Shown piece by piece: positions 7,832-16,669 of a stretch of 64,000 nucleotides of DNA (the first letter of the stretch is position 1; each line of letters starts with the position of its first letter). Below the pieces are notes generated by a model. That model made no database searches. It saw only the letters and a program-made list of their open reading frames with translations, and was not told the origin of the DNA. The position numbers and the translations under genes are program-made. The DNA is from Pyrofollis japonicus. Its GTDB lineage: Archaea > Thermoproteota > Thermoprotei_A > Sulfolobales > Pyrodictiaceae. The DNA lies in assembly GCF_033097485.1 (NCBI RefSeq), contig NZ_AP028634.1, forward strand, positions 62,001 through 126,000, given 5' to 3'.

Positions 7832-9304
7832 TTATTTCCGGAGTAGCTCTATGACTGTTCTTACGCCCCAGCCTGTTGCTCCGCCGGGGTAGTAGGGTTT
7901 CCAGGGCCCCTTTTCCTGTACCCAGGCCGTGCCGGCGATGTCTAGGTGAGCCCATGGGGTGTCTCCGACGAACTTCTCTAGGAACTTCGCGGCAGTTATT
8001 GCTCCGGCGGGTCTTCCTCCTACATTGTTTGTGTCGGCTACTTTGCTTTCGAGCTGCTTCTCGTAGACCGGCCAGAGGGGCATTGGCCAGGCTGGTTCGC
8101 CTGCGAGCCTTGAGGCCTTCTCGACGCTTCTCAGTAGCTCCTCGTTGTTACTGAAGAGTGCTGCCGCGTGGTTTCCAAGTGCTACCACTGCTGCCCCGGT
8201 GAGGGTCGCGAAGTCTACCATGAACTTGGGCTTGTACTTCTCCGCCGCGTATGCCAGGGCGTCTGCGAGTATGAGCCTGCCCTCGGCATCAGTGTTGCCG
8301 ACCTCAACTGTTAAGCCGTTGTACATCTTTATGACGTCTAGTGGCTTGTAGCTCTTCCCGCTCGGCAAGTTCTCAACAGCGGGTACCAGGGCGACTACTC
8401 GGTAGGGTAGCTTGAGCCGAGCAGCCGCGACCACGGTGCCTATTGCTGCTGCGCCGCCGCACTTATCGTACTTCATCTCGAGCATGGCCTGTGGGGGCTT
8501 GAGGTCTAGACCGCCAGCGTCGAACGTCACGGCCTTGCCCACTACGGCTACGGTGTCTCCACCGCCATTGTACTCAAGTATTATGAGCCGAGGCTCTACC
8601 TCGCTACCCTGCCCAACAGCCAGTATGCCGCCCATCCCTAGGTTCTCGAGCTCGCCACGGTGAAGCACAGTTATGCCTAGCCCTAGTTTCTCCGCGATCT
8701 CTCTAGCATAGGCCTCTAGGCGCTCCGGGTTCATCATGGCCGGTGGCGCGTTACCGATATCCCTTGCAACCCTAACGCCCTCAGCTATGCCTAGAGCGTT
8801 CTGGAGAGCAGCCTCGGTGCCGGGCTCTACGCCTATCTCGGCCAAGACGTGCGGTGCATCGCCTTTGCCCTTCAAGGCGTAGGCATAGTTAGCCATGTCC
8901 GCGGCTACCATTAGCTGCTCGATAACCCAGTCCGTGCTCTTGCCTGCCTCGGCGGCCGCCTTCTCCACGAGCTCTTCGAGAACAATTACTCCGAGCTTCT
9001 TGATGCCCTTCCTCTTGCGGGCTTCTCGGACAGCAGCCCCGACGCCGACGCGAAGCCTCTCAACGAGGTCCGGCCAGTCGCTTGCACCGCCCACGCCGCT
9101 CAGAATGACCCGGCTAGGCTTAGTGCCCGGCTCATAGAGCATGGCTGTTTCTTCGAGCCCTGCCCTGAAGTCGCCGAGGCCAATGGCTTCGGCAGACGCT
9201 CTGCCTAGAGCCTTTGCTTTCTCAAGTGTTTCCTTGCTAACCACGTAAGCTACTGCATCTACTTCGCCTTTGTCGAACCCTGCGCGTATTGAGCCGCGTA
9301 TCAA
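7832..9304 (-). CDS. pepA: Leucyl aminopeptidase, peptidase family M17
   Basis: 490 aa, TTG start. The C-terminal catalytic domain shows the M17 signatures: KAVTFDAGGLDLKP, MKYDKCGGAAAIG, and the hallmark NTDAEGRLILADAL, which together supply the Lys, Asp and Glu ligands of the two-metal site and the catalytic Arg. The N-terminal about 160 residues form the usual non-catalytic domain. It is a cytoplasmic hexameric enzyme that removes N-terminal residues in peptide turnover. Length is normal and no key residue is missing. It is a single-gene unit with AT-rich sequence at its 3' side. Confidence 0.95.
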   Translation of the reverse strand: MIRGSIRAGFDKGEVDAVAYVVSKETLEKAKALGRASAEAIGLGDFRAGLEETAMLYEPGTKPSRVILSGVGGASDWPDLVERLRVGVGAAVREARKRKGIKKLGVIVLEELVEKAAAEAGKSTDWVIEQLMVAADMANYAYALKGKGDAPHVLAEIGVEPGTEAALQNALGIAEGVRVARDIGNAPPAMMNPERLEAYAREIAEKLGLGITVLHRGELENLGMGGILAVGQGSEVEPRLIILEYNGGGDTVAVVGKAVTFDAGGLDLKPPQAMLEMKYDKCGGAAAIGTVVAAARLKLPYRVVALVPAVENLPSGKSYKPLDVIKMYNGLTVEVGNTDAEGRLILADALAYAAEKYKPKFMVDFATLTGAAVVALGNHAAALFSNNEELLRSVEKASRLAGEPAWPMPLWPVYEKQLESKVADTNNVGGRPAGAITAAKFLEKFVGDTPWAHLDIAGTAWVQEKGPWKPYYPGGATGWGVRTVIELLRK

Positions 9305-9515
9305 GGCTGAGAACCCGCCTCCGCATAGAATCAGTCTCCAGTACTAAGGGGCAAAAACGCTAATGCTGGCCGAGACAAGCACTATTCACAGGCGTTAACA
9401 TTAATAAAGGGGGTTCATAGCCTAATAACCTATTGGAGAACGAACTACTAATCCATACTCTGAGCAGGAAAACCTGGACCCGAATACCCTCGTTTTGACG
9501 CGTGGTGACTCCTTT

Positions 9516-9715
9516 ATGGCGAGGCTGTTCCGGGGCTGGGACGTATAGTCTTCCGGAAGGCAAGTAACCTAGTATATCTCGTCCTCGCAGCACTATTCAT
9601 CTACAAAGCTCTTGAAGAGGCACACTTCGACAAAGTATGGGGCATAATATATGCGCTCGTAGGTCTTGAATACCTCCTAGAAGGCGCTCCTCTCGCAAAG
9701 CCGAAGCACCACTAG
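9516..9715 (+). pseudogene. Small membrane protein gene with an apparent frameshift
   Basis: An ATG at 9516 with a GGTGA ribosome site seven bases upstream opens a frame that stops at 9546. The frame starting near 9531 then reads without stops to 9715 and encodes a convincing short membrane protein (ASNLVYLVLAALFIYKALEE, then WGIIYALVGLEYLL and a basic tail). That second frame has no start codon of its own. One extra base in the GGGG run at 9532-9535 would join the two parts into a protein of about 66 aa. Either the gene is broken or the sequence has lost a base there. No family recognised. Confidence 0.4.
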
Positions 9716-9906
9716 CTGCAATTCTGCAACGAGTACCCGATAAACTACATTTTTCCGTCACAGCATATAACGCGGCGGTGCAAGGGACGAGACAGCAATG
9801 GTTAAGGAGTTCTCGACGACCCCTACCATTTTTCGCGGCAAGGAGAGTACTTAATTGTAGCTGCAACTGCTAGGTACACGCGTGTCAGACGATTGGCGAG
9901 GAATCA

Positions 9907-10641
9907 ATGAGCGAAGAATGTAGAAGCATTATGGGCGCCTATCTCCGGGAAGCCCTTAGGAAGCCCGGCTGCCCGATATGTAGGCTCATAAGAGATGCGG
10001 AGGAAAGACTTGTTAAGAGTATCCTCTACGAGTACGTTAACGATCCTGGTGTTCGGCGCGAGATTCGCAGCAGCCTCGGCTTTTGCACTCACCACGCATG
10101 GCTGCTTCTGAGGATGGCTCTTAGCCCGGAGATAGCTGATAGCCTCGGGGCTGCAATTATCTATGAGGATGTGGTTTCAACGTATATGGAGAGCCTCGAG
10201 AAGGGTAGAATACCCGAAGAGGAGAACGAGTGCCCTGTATGTAGGACCGCGAGGGAGACTGAAGAGATCTATGTTGAGGAGTTTTCCAAGTGTTACCAAG
10301 TCTCTGAGAAGTTTCGCGAGGAATACGCTACATTACCAGCCATTCTCTGCAGAAGGCACCTAAGAATGGTGCTGAGTAGGCTGCCTCAAAAGGAGCTACG
10401 GAACCAGCTTCTTCGAGCACAGCTAGAGAAGCTCAAGGATATTCGGGAAAGACTTGAAAGACTGATAGAGAAACACGACTATCGCAGCCAAGAGCCTATT
10501 ACAAGGAGAGAGCAACAAGCACTACGGGAGGCCATTGAGGCGCTCCGAGGCAGAGAGGTGGCGACGACTCTTTGTGACCGAGCAGAGCCCCGGAGGCAGC
10601 GGAGTAGCTTCCTTGAGAAAATTCTTGGCAGGACACGGTAA
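9907..10641 (+). CDS. DUF6062-like Cys/His-rich protein
   Basis: 244 aa. Two related halves are visible, each with a CPxC motif followed by a Cys/His pair: PGCPICRLIRDAEER ... LGFCTHHAWLL and ENECPVCRTARETEE ... LPAILCRRHL. This arrangement fits the DUF6062 family known in bacteria and archaea, function unknown. The eight Cys/His positions suggest two metal sites or an Fe-S cluster. The C-terminal 70 residues are charged and helical. The sequence GYVNDPGVRR-like helix before the Cys/His pair is also typical. It stands alone and the start follows a short GC-poor leader. Confidence 0.6.
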   Translation: MSEECRSIMGAYLREALRKPGCPICRLIRDAEERLVKSILYEYVNDPGVRREIRSSLGFCTHHAWLLLRMALSPEIADSLGAAIIYEDVVSTYMESLEKGRIPEEENECPVCRTARETEEIYVEEFSKCYQVSEKFREEYATLPAILCRRHLRMVLSRLPQKELRNQLLRAQLEKLKDIRERLERLIEKHDYRSQEPITRREQQALREAIEALRGREVATTLCDRAEPRRQRSSFLEKILGRTR

Positions 10642-10808
10642 GGATGAGCCCCCCTTGCCTATCCATAGTCTCGAGAACAGGGGCGGCCTTAGCTGCCTAG
10701 ATGCTGGATCCCTCTCTTGGTATCTGGGCCTTGCGCACAGCGAGTCATCGGCCTCTTATACCTCTTTAACCCGCGTTTACCCGTCTCTCCCCTGTATGGC
10801 GTTGAGCC

Positions 10809-11189
10809 TTGACGTGCAGCTGTAAACCGAGTAGTTCAGCACTAGAACTGGCTCTTTGTCTTGCACCTCCCTGTGGCGAGTATGAAGTATCCCTCGAGGG
10901 CCACGCGGGTACACAGATAATACTCTGCGAGGATGGTGTCTTCATACGCAGTGTTGCGAGGGATGAGTGGCTACCCTTCCTCGAGACACGTGACCGTCCG
11001 GCTTCGAGGCAAGCCTTGCTCTCAGCGCTAAAGCTGAACAACCTGGACGAACAAGGCCTCCTATGCCTAGTGCTTAGGTCGCTGAGACTAGCAGCTAATA
11101 GTGGCTCACTAAAGGCTGCGAAAAAGCTCCGTGACTGCCGGGAGCTGATTCGTCGCCTGGAGGAAGCCTGTAGGGGGAAGAAGGAGTAG
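10809..11189 (+). CDS. Hypothetical protein, 126 aa
   Basis: TTG start at 10809, weakly supported. The N-terminal part is Cys-rich (TCSCK, LCLAPPC). The middle looks like a small beta domain (EYEVSLEGHAGTQIILCEDG), and the C-terminal half is helical and charged (LLCLVLRSLRLAANSG). Codon use is like the neighbouring genes, which supports a real gene, but I recognise no family. It lies between the DUF6062-like gene and a convergent small gene. Confidence 0.45.
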   Translation: MTCSCKPSSSALELALCLAPPCGEYEVSLEGHAGTQIILCEDGVFIRSVARDEWLPFLETRDRPASRQALLSALKLNNLDEQGLLCLVLRSLRLAANSGSLKAAKKLRDCRELIRRLEEACRGKKE

Positions 11190-11211
11190 CGGCAACAAAG
11201 GGATTATAGAA

Positions 11212-11571
11212 TTATTTAGTCTCATTGAGCTGGCTCTTTAGTTCTTCAAGCTCTTTTTTCAGCTCCTCGAGCTCGCCTATGAGCTTATCTATGCGTTTTT
11301 CAATACTCTCTATCCTCTCCTGTATGGTTCCCTTCTCGGGCTTTCCTCCCTTGGCTAGGAGCACTACTAGGTCTAAGTAGCTTGTACTGTGGCGTGGGAT
11401 TAGGCTCAGAACTTGACCCGTGTCGGCATTGACAACGTCCACTGATACTAGGCCCCGGTAATCCTTAGTGGTTATAGTTGTCTTCCAGTACAATGTTCCA
11501 TTAATAATTGTGGGCATCGGCTCCTCTATGCTCAACTGGCTCCAACCATAAACAGGGTGGGCTTGCTTCAC
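11212..11571 (-). CDS. Small protein with PepSY-like strand region and C-terminal coiled coil, possibly a gene fragment
   Basis: 119 aa, GTG start; an in-frame stop lies a few codons upstream, so it cannot be longer in the present sequence. Residues 1-60 read like the inside of a beta domain (IINGTLYWKTTITTKD, GLVSVDVVNADTGQVLSLIP), recalling PepSY-type repeats. Residues 75-117 are a clear heptad coiled coil (RIESIEKRIDKLIGELEELK). The lack of a signal peptide, and the start in the middle of what looks like a domain, suggest the remnant of a larger membrane protein. A genuine small protein is also possible. Confidence 0.45.
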   Translation of the reverse strand: MKQAHPVYGWSQLSIEEPMPTIINGTLYWKTTITTKDYRGLVSVDVVNADTGQVLSLIPRHSTSYLDLVVLLAKGGKPEKGTIQERIESIEKRIDKLIGELEELKKELEELKSQLNETK

Positions 11572-11607
11572 GTAGCTTGTACTTAGTCAAGCTGATCACT
11601 TTGATGA

Positions 11608-12270
11608 GTGTATATACTTATTAACACAGTTTGCCTATCAAATAAATTAGGGGTGTCTCTGCTGATTACTGCATCTATACTATTGATTACAATTGCTATG
11701 ACTATATTGAGTTATAGTCTAAGGAAATGGGCGCTAGAGAATGGGGAAATAGATGCATTTGAACTTGCAGATGGGATGTTTCTAGCATCCTCTGTTGTTC
11801 TTAGCATGCTTGTGCTTAATTATTACCTCGGCGGGGGTACTTCAATTACACGATTGCTCAAGCTCACAGGATTAGCTAACGTGAACGTACTAAACATCAC
11901 TAGAACCGAAATGTATGGTATTATATATGGTTTAGTGTTTGGAGCATCAAATTCTAACTTTGAGATAATAATAGACTATTCTTTAAGGCTAATTGTTTAC
12001 TTGGCTTATATAGCACTGATACCTCATGAAATATTCAAACAAACAAGTGTTTACAATATTGTATCAAGGAGAGCAATAAGGATATTGCTTTATGCACTTG
12101 CTTTAGTTCTTGGAGTTGCTTTTATTGTAATATTTATCTTAGTGCTATATAAACTGGTAATACTTATAGTTTATCCTGTAAATTCTATTGGATATCTGGT
12201 TCGTGGCTTCTTATCAGGGCTTCTAATTTCATCTATGACAGTTGTCATTAATAGGTTCAAAAGTAGCTAA
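11608..12270 (+). CDS. Unknown multi-pass membrane protein, AT-rich
   Basis: Up to 220 aa, GTG at 11608; a GTG near 11653 with AGGGG upstream is an alternative start. Five or six hydrophobic helices are visible (VSLLITASILLITIAMTIL, a GMFLASSVVLSMLVLNYY helix, LLYALALVLGVAFIVIFIL and others). No family recognised. The gene is clearly more AT-rich than its surroundings and uses codons such as ATA, TTA and AAT freely, which suggests a different origin. It sits next to a tRNA gene, a common place for acquired DNA in archaea, but no integrase or attachment repeat is seen. Confidence 0.5.
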   Translation: MYILINTVCLSNKLGVSLLITASILLITIAMTILSYSLRKWALENGEIDAFELADGMFLASSVVLSMLVLNYYLGGGTSITRLLKLTGLANVNVLNITRTEMYGIIYGLVFGASNSNFEIIIDYSLRLIVYLAYIALIPHEIFKQTSVYNIVSRRAIRILLYALALVLGVAFIVIFILVLYKLVILIVYPVNSIGYLVRGFLSGLLISSMTVVINRFKSS

Positions 12271-12351
12271 GATAAGTGTTTTAGTTATTGTTTATATAAT
12301 TAAGTATGCATAAGTAAGAGATATCGGAAAAGTAGTGGGCCCTTGCGGGCG

Positions 12352-12467
<116 letters not shown>

Positions 12468-12632
12468 GTCCAGTCGTCTCCAAGTAGTATTGGAGAGACA
12501 CTACTCTTGATTAGAGGTTATTAAGCATTATGTTCTAGGATGACCTAAGGGTACGCTGGGCTTCACGGGGCAGCGCTAATGCATTAATATTGTAGACTTA
12601 ATACTATCCGTGTAAGTGGGGCCTATGCTGGC

Positions 12633-13022
12633 TTGGTTGAGCTTCCTCTTGAATGGGTTGAGAAGGCAGACGTGCTAATAGATGATGCAGAGAGACATCT
12701 TAGGGAAGGCCATTACTGGCTTACCTGTTTTGAGGCACAGCAGGCAGCAGAACTATATCTCGAAGCATTGATCGTTGCCCTTACGGGCACTCATCCATTT
12801 ACGCACGACTTGGCAGAGCTTCTTGAAGCGCTCCGAGAGCTAGATATCAGTGTCCCCGACGAGCTATTCGTCTACGCAGATGCACTTACACCTCACTACA
12901 CTATGGCCCGGTATCCTGGCCGGAAACCTCTGAGATATGACAGAGAGCTCGGTGAGAGGTGTCTCCGCTATGCCAGGAGAATCATCGACTGGGTTAAGGA
13001 GGCGGCTTCTAAGATCTCTTAG
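12633..13022 (+). CDS. HEPN-domain protein (partner of the adjacent MNT nucleotidyltransferase)
   Basis: 129 aa, TTG start. It shows the HEPN pattern: an N-terminal WVEKADVLIDDAERHL helix, CFEAQQAAELYLEALIV, then THDLAELLEALREL and a late HYTMARYPGRKP segment. HEPN proteins paired with minimal nucleotidyltransferases (MNT) form widespread prokaryotic toxin-antitoxin-like modules in which HEPN can be an RNase and MNT inactivates it by adding nucleotides. Here the RYP-type C-terminal motif replaces the canonical Arg-x4-6-His, as in the PF05168-like subgroup. The MNT gene follows eight bases downstream. Confidence 0.85.
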   Translation: MVELPLEWVEKADVLIDDAERHLREGHYWLTCFEAQQAAELYLEALIVALTGTHPFTHDLAELLEALRELDISVPDELFVYADALTPHYTMARYPGRKPLRYDRELGERCLRYARRIIDWVKEAASKIS

Positions 13023-13029
13023 AGAGAAA

Positions 13030-13356
13030 GTGGCGAAAAGCGACGAGCTACTGGAAGCCTTTTTGGCCAGGCTTCGTGAAAAATATCCTCGCTCAGCAAT
13101 AGTGCTTTTCGGCTCAAGGGCTCGCGGCGATCATCTTCCATACAGTGACTATGATGTAGCACTAGTGCTTCGCGACGAAGACTGTGCCGACAAAGTAGGG
13201 GTTGCTGAGGAGGCTCGTGCACTGAAGCCGCCAGGGCTCAGCCTCGACCTAATAGTGCTCTGCGTCAGCGAGCTGGACGACCCCCTGGTTAAGCAGATGC
13301 TTGGCGCCAAAAAAGTACTCTATGATGGCCTAGGCGTGTTCGAGGAGAAACACTGA
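13030..13356 (+). CDS. Minimal nucleotidyltransferase (MNT) of a HEPN/MNT pair
   Basis: GTG at 13030 preferred; an upstream ATG at 12937 would overlap the HEPN gene by 86 bases. About 108 aa. The pol-beta-type nucleotidyltransferase motif is intact: VLFGSRARGDHLPYSDYDVAL provides the GS...D-x-D metal site and LSLDLIVL the third Asp. MNT proteins of these pairs transfer nucleotides to the HEPN partner. Same strand and close spacing indicate one operon. Confidence 0.85.
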   Translation: MAKSDELLEAFLARLREKYPRSAIVLFGSRARGDHLPYSDYDVALVLRDEDCADKVGVAEEARALKPPGLSLDLIVLCVSELDDPLVKQMLGAKKVLYDGLGVFEEKH

Positions 13357-13686
13357 CTACTTCTTTGAGGTCTCCTCTCTGACCCATTTACAGTAGTCGT
13401 GGAGGCAGGCCGCCACAGGGAGCGCTATTATCTCAGGTACCTCGTATTGATGTATCTCCTTTACACGCCTCACTAGTTCTTCTATCTTCTCGGCGCTCGT
13501 CTTGACGACAAGCAGGTCCTCGTTATCCTCCTCGATCTTCCCCTGCCACCAGTACACGCTCTCAACGCTTGTAATGTTCACGCAGGCAGCAAGCCTCTCC
13601 TCTACCAGCTTTCGTGCAATCTCTTTCCCCTTACCCCTGGGAGCGGTTATGAGCACAACGTATACTCCAGACTCTATAAGGGACAA
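13357..13686 (-). CDS. cutA: CutA1 divalent-ion tolerance protein
   Basis: 109 aa, TTG start preceded by a GGGGAGGAGAGA ribosome site. The protein has the complete CutA1 pattern: VYVVLITAPRGKGKEIARKL, LAACVNITSVESVYWWQGKI, EEDNEDLLVVKTS, and HQYEVPEIIALPV. CutA1 forms very stable ferredoxin-like trimers and has been linked to copper/divalent cation tolerance; the exact role is unsettled. Its 3' end abuts the MNT gene on the opposite strand. Confidence 0.95.
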   Translation of the reverse strand: MSLIESGVYVVLITAPRGKGKEIARKLVEERLAACVNITSVESVYWWQGKIEEDNEDLLVVKTSAEKIEELVRRVKEIHQYEVPEIIALPVAACLHDYCKWVREETSKK

Positions 13687-13718
13687 GGTCTCTCCTCCCC
13701 GCTCAAGGACTTAGGTCC

Positions 13719-14261
13719 ATGATTTTACTCCACGTCTATCGTAGTATGGCGTCGTTCTTAGATTATTTTTATCCACCTAGAGGTTCTTCAGGTATAGGAG
13801 GGCGTGGTGCTGGATTGTCTCTTGCGGCGCCGAGTGAGCGAGAGAAAAGAATAGTTGAGAAAACGTATCACGTCTTTGAGCTGATCGCGCTGATTGCTCT
13901 CGCTACTGCAACGCTGGCGGCGATAGTGGAGTTCTTTAAGGCGCTTATCGTTGAGGGGTTTAGCTATACAGAGGTGTTGGAGAAGATCCTGCTCATCTTC
14001 ATATTTATCGACTTGACGCGCACAATAGTTGTCAGCATAGTTGGCGGCCGGTTCCGGATGGACATCTTGCTAGAGGCCATCACTATAGCGCTGGCGCGTG
14101 ACCTCATATTCAGCATAGCAAGCGAGGCAGAGACATTCAGCGTTGTACGTGCAGCTACTCTTGGCGGCCTCCTCTCAGTAACAGTTGTGTTGTGGATCAT
14201 GGCGCGAAGAGTAGAGATCCAGACGATCAGGGTAGAGGAGGAAAGGCAGCCGATGAACTAG
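13719..14261 (+). CDS. PsiE-like small membrane protein
   Basis: 180 aa with three or four hydrophobic helices after a charged N-terminal region of about 45 residues. The pattern (FELIALIALATATLAAIVEFF, LEKILLIFIFIDLTRTIV, MDILLEAITIALARDLIF) agrees with the phosphate-starvation-inducible PsiE family as found in archaea. Function is unknown even in bacteria. Divergent from cutA, sharing a short intergenic region. Confidence 0.65.
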   Translation: MILLHVYRSMASFLDYFYPPRGSSGIGGRGAGLSLAAPSEREKRIVEKTYHVFELIALIALATATLAAIVEFFKALIVEGFSYTEVLEKILLIFIFIDLTRTIVVSIVGGRFRMDILLEAITIALARDLIFSIASEAETFSVVRAATLGGLLSVTVVLWIMARRVEIQTIRVEEERQPMN

Positions 14262-14295
14262 TGCAGAAGTTTAAAAATCAAGGGGGCTTCTCTGC

Positions 14296-15315
14296 TTAGG
14301 CTTTCCTCCAGCCCAGCTCACCGTTAAGGTACTTCTCTATAGCCTTGGCAGCGTCTACTCCGCTCTTCAGTGCGGGGCCTATGAGGCTTGGGCCGTGGCT
14401 CACGTCACCTGCTGCGAATACTGGCTCCCTTGTAGTCCTCTTGTACTCGTCAACGTCTATGGTGCCGCGCTTGGTCAGTTTGATCCCGCAGCACTCGTCC
14501 TCGAATGGAGGCGTGGGCACGAGGCCTATGCTCTCGATAGCCATATCGGTCTCTATTGTAACGTATTCGCCGGTTCCCTCTATGCCAGGCCTCTTCTCTC
14601 CGGGCTTTGGTACTAGCCTCATTTTCTCGAACCTTACAGCCTTTAGGTGGCCGTCGGGCCCGGCAATGTACTCAACTGGGCTCAGCAGCTCATGTATTAT
14701 GGCTCCCTCTTCTTCAGCCTCCTTGAAGCCTCTTGGACCTGCGGGTGCGTATTCACGTGTACGGCGGTAGGCCAGGTGTATCTCCTTGGCGCCAAGCCAC
14801 TTAGACACGTGTACGGCGTCGATGGCTGTCAAGCCGCCGCCTATCACGACTACGCGTGGCTTTATCATCGGCTTTTCTCTACTATATTCGTATTTCCATA
14901 GATGGTACTGGAATATCCAGTCAAAGGCGTCTACCACCTCTGGTAAGTCGCGGCCGGGTATGTTTAGGCGGCGGCCTTTCCATGTACCGGTGGCTATTAG
15001 AACTGCGTTGTAGCGCTCGATCAAGTCCTCGAGAAGGATGTCTTTGCCGACCTTGACGCACTGCTTGAACTGTACACCCATGTTTATGAGTTCCTTTATA
15101 CCCTCCTTGATCTTCGGCTTATTGACGTGTATATCCAGTACGCCGAAGATGAGTAGGCCACCAGGCTCCGGGAGCATGTCGAAGACTGTTACATTGAAGC
15201 CGCGGCAGCGTAAGTAGCCAGCGGCGCCAAGCCCTGCGGGACCAGCACCTATGATAGCAACTTTCTCTTCGCGGGGCTTTGCTTCTCCAGGCTTGCAACC
15301 AATAACGAAGCGCAC
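14296..15315 (-). CDS. FAD/NAD(P)-dependent oxidoreductase, glutamate-synthase small-subunit (GltD/NfnB) type
   Basis: 339 aa, GTG start with GGAGGAGA upstream. The FAD-binding motif IIGAGPAGLGAAGYL (near residue 20), the NAD(P)-binding motif VVIGGGLTAIDAV (near 155) and the C-terminal FAD contact AAGDVSHGPSLIGPALKSG are all present, in the order seen in GltD, dihydropyrimidine dehydrogenase and NfnB. The N-terminal Fe-S domain of about 100 residues found in those proteins is missing, so this is the short archaeal version. It probably moves electrons between NAD(P)H and ferredoxin or a partner enzyme. No large GltB-like subunit is adjacent, so the partner is unknown. Confidence 0.85.
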   Translation of the reverse strand: MRFVIGCKPGEAKPREEKVAIIGAGPAGLGAAGYLRCRGFNVTVFDMLPEPGGLLIFGVLDIHVNKPKIKEGIKELINMGVQFKQCVKVGKDILLEDLIERYNAVLIATGTWKGRRLNIPGRDLPEVVDAFDWIFQYHLWKYEYSREKPMIKPRVVVIGGGLTAIDAVHVSKWLGAKEIHLAYRRTREYAPAGPRGFKEAEEEGAIIHELLSPVEYIAGPDGHLKAVRFEKMRLVPKPGEKRPGIEGTGEYVTIETDMAIESIGLVPTPPFEDECCGIKLTKRGTIDVDEYKRTTREPVFAAGDVSHGPSLIGPALKSGVDAAKAIEKYLNGELGWRKA

Positions 15316-15417
15316 GACGAGTTCTCCTCCAAGTGTTAAAGAAGAATGGGATGAAGCGGTATAATAGCGTAGTGAAAGACGGGAGTGCTAAATGTATGCC
15401 CCGGTGAGCAATGAATA

Positions 15418-15531
15418 ATGCCTGGACTAGAAGAATTAGAAAGAATACTTCCTGTTAAGAATGCTGAGGAATGGTTTAGTAAAAACGAGTCTAGGCCAGG
15501 GCTTAGTCTATTTCGAGTCCGAGCTTTCTGA
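15418..15531 (+). CDS. Possible very small protein, 37 aa
   Basis: An ATG with GGTGAG nine bases upstream opens a frame with a plausible soluble sequence (MPGLEELERILPVKNAEEWF), ending inside the 3' end of the inositol-phosphate synthase gene on the other strand (29-base overlap). It could be a real small gene or the stub of a longer one. Support is only the ribosome site and amino-acid composition. Confidence 0.25.
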   Translation: MPGLEELERILPVKNAEEWFSKNESRPGLSLFRVRAF

Positions 15532-16669
15532 GATAGTCTAGTAGCTGGTAGTAGGCCCTTATCCTTGCCATGTTCTTTGCTCCGCGAGGTCCTGGATCCT
15601 TCATGAAGAACGCGTTCACTGGGTATGCTGTGCCCTTTACGCCAGCATCCTGTAGTACCTTTCCGAGCCTCGCTAGGTCCACCATTAGGCCCGCAAGCGC
15701 TGGGCTATCGTTGATCCTCATGTTTACTACTAGCTCGTCTTCCAGCCCGTTGAAGGTCTTCCACCAGATATGCATTGCTACGAACTTCTTGTCGCCGAGC
15801 GGCTCCAGGAACCCTGTCGGCTTGATGTAGTGTGGCGCGTCGTAGCCGAGGATGTCCTTGACTATGCTGCTCTTTGTTGCCTCCTTCATCTTGTTGCGCT
15901 CCGGTATCGTCAGTGAGAGGAAGTCCGTGTTTCCTCCAATGTTGAACTGTGCTATGCTCAGTACGTAGCGGTTCCTCTCTGCAAGGTGCTCTAGTAGGTC
16001 AGCGGTGAGCGGTGTGGCGCCAGTTGCGCCGTCGTCGCCTAGCACTATGCTGTCAACGCTCTCGAAGAGCTTTACTATTGCATCGTCTCTCGCGATGAAG
16101 CTCGGTATGACGTTTACCAGTGTTACTTTCCGGCCAGTATCCTTGGCGTAGAGGTAGGTCGCGTACGCGTAGGCGTGGCTGGCGTTCACGCCCTCACCGC
16201 TCTCTATGGCCTTCTCTAGTGCTGCTACGTCGTTGAACGGCTTATCGGGCTCAGTGTTTATCGCTATGAATACCACGTCGGGGCTGAGCTTCTTGAGCTC
16301 GTCTGCAAATGCCTCTACAGCAGCCTTTACCGAGCCCAGTTCATCCTCTAGGCCCTTCGCCCTGAATGGCAGGCCGCGTAGGGAGTCTAGGTGAATACCT
16401 CTCTTTACAACAATGTTCTTTAGAGTATCCGGTACCGGTAGGATATCGCCTACAGCCTCCTTGGCTACATCGTAGAGAGTCTTACCGACCTTCGCCTCAT
16501 CAACATCGAAGCTGCCAACGATCTCTATATCCTCTATCCTGTATGGTAGCTTGTACTTTGCCAGCGGCACACCGTAGGGCTCTACTTCACCCCTCTTTAT
16601 CCTCTCAACACCTACAGCAAAGTGGGTTGCAACAAGGCCTTGTCCGACCAAAACCACCTTTATACTCAT
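15503..16669 (-). CDS. ino1: Inositol-1-phosphate synthase
   Basis: 388 aa from the ATG at 16669, chosen because GGAGGTGAT lies six bases upstream; a GTG at 16678 falls inside that site. Visible are the N-terminal Rossmann motif VVLVGQGLVATHFAVGVERI, VNVIPSFIARDD, LGDDGATGATPLTADLL, and FNIGGNTDFLSL with the following Lys-rich KEATKSSIVKDI, all characteristic of the family. The enzyme turns glucose-6-phosphate into inositol-1-phosphate using NAD. In hyperthermophilic archaea the product feeds phospholipids and the heat-stress solute di-myo-inositol phosphate. The downstream DIP synthesis gene is not in this window. Confidence 0.93.
   Translation of the reverse strand: MSIKVVLVGQGLVATHFAVGVERIKRGEVEPYGVPLAKYKLPYRIEDIEIVGSFDVDEAKVGKTLYDVAKEAVGDILPVPDTLKNIVVKRGIHLDSLRGLPFRAKGLEDELGSVKAAVEAFADELKKLSPDVVFIAINTEPDKPFNDVAALEKAIESGEGVNASHAYAYATYLYAKDTGRKVTLVNVIPSFIARDDAIVKLFESVDSIVLGDDGATGATPLTADLLEHLAERNRYVLSIAQFNIGGNTDFLSLTIPERNKMKEATKSSIVKDILGYDAPHYIKPTGFLEPLGDKKFVAMHIWWKTFNGLEDELVVNMRINDSPALAGLMVDLARLGKVLQDAGVKGTAYPVNAFFMKDPGPRGAKNMARIRAYYQLLDYLRKLGLEID

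Noticed and set aside
9360-9866. Two minus-strand frames of 77 and 89 residues
   Set aside because: They are complements of the frameshifted plus-strand gene or low-quality sequence.
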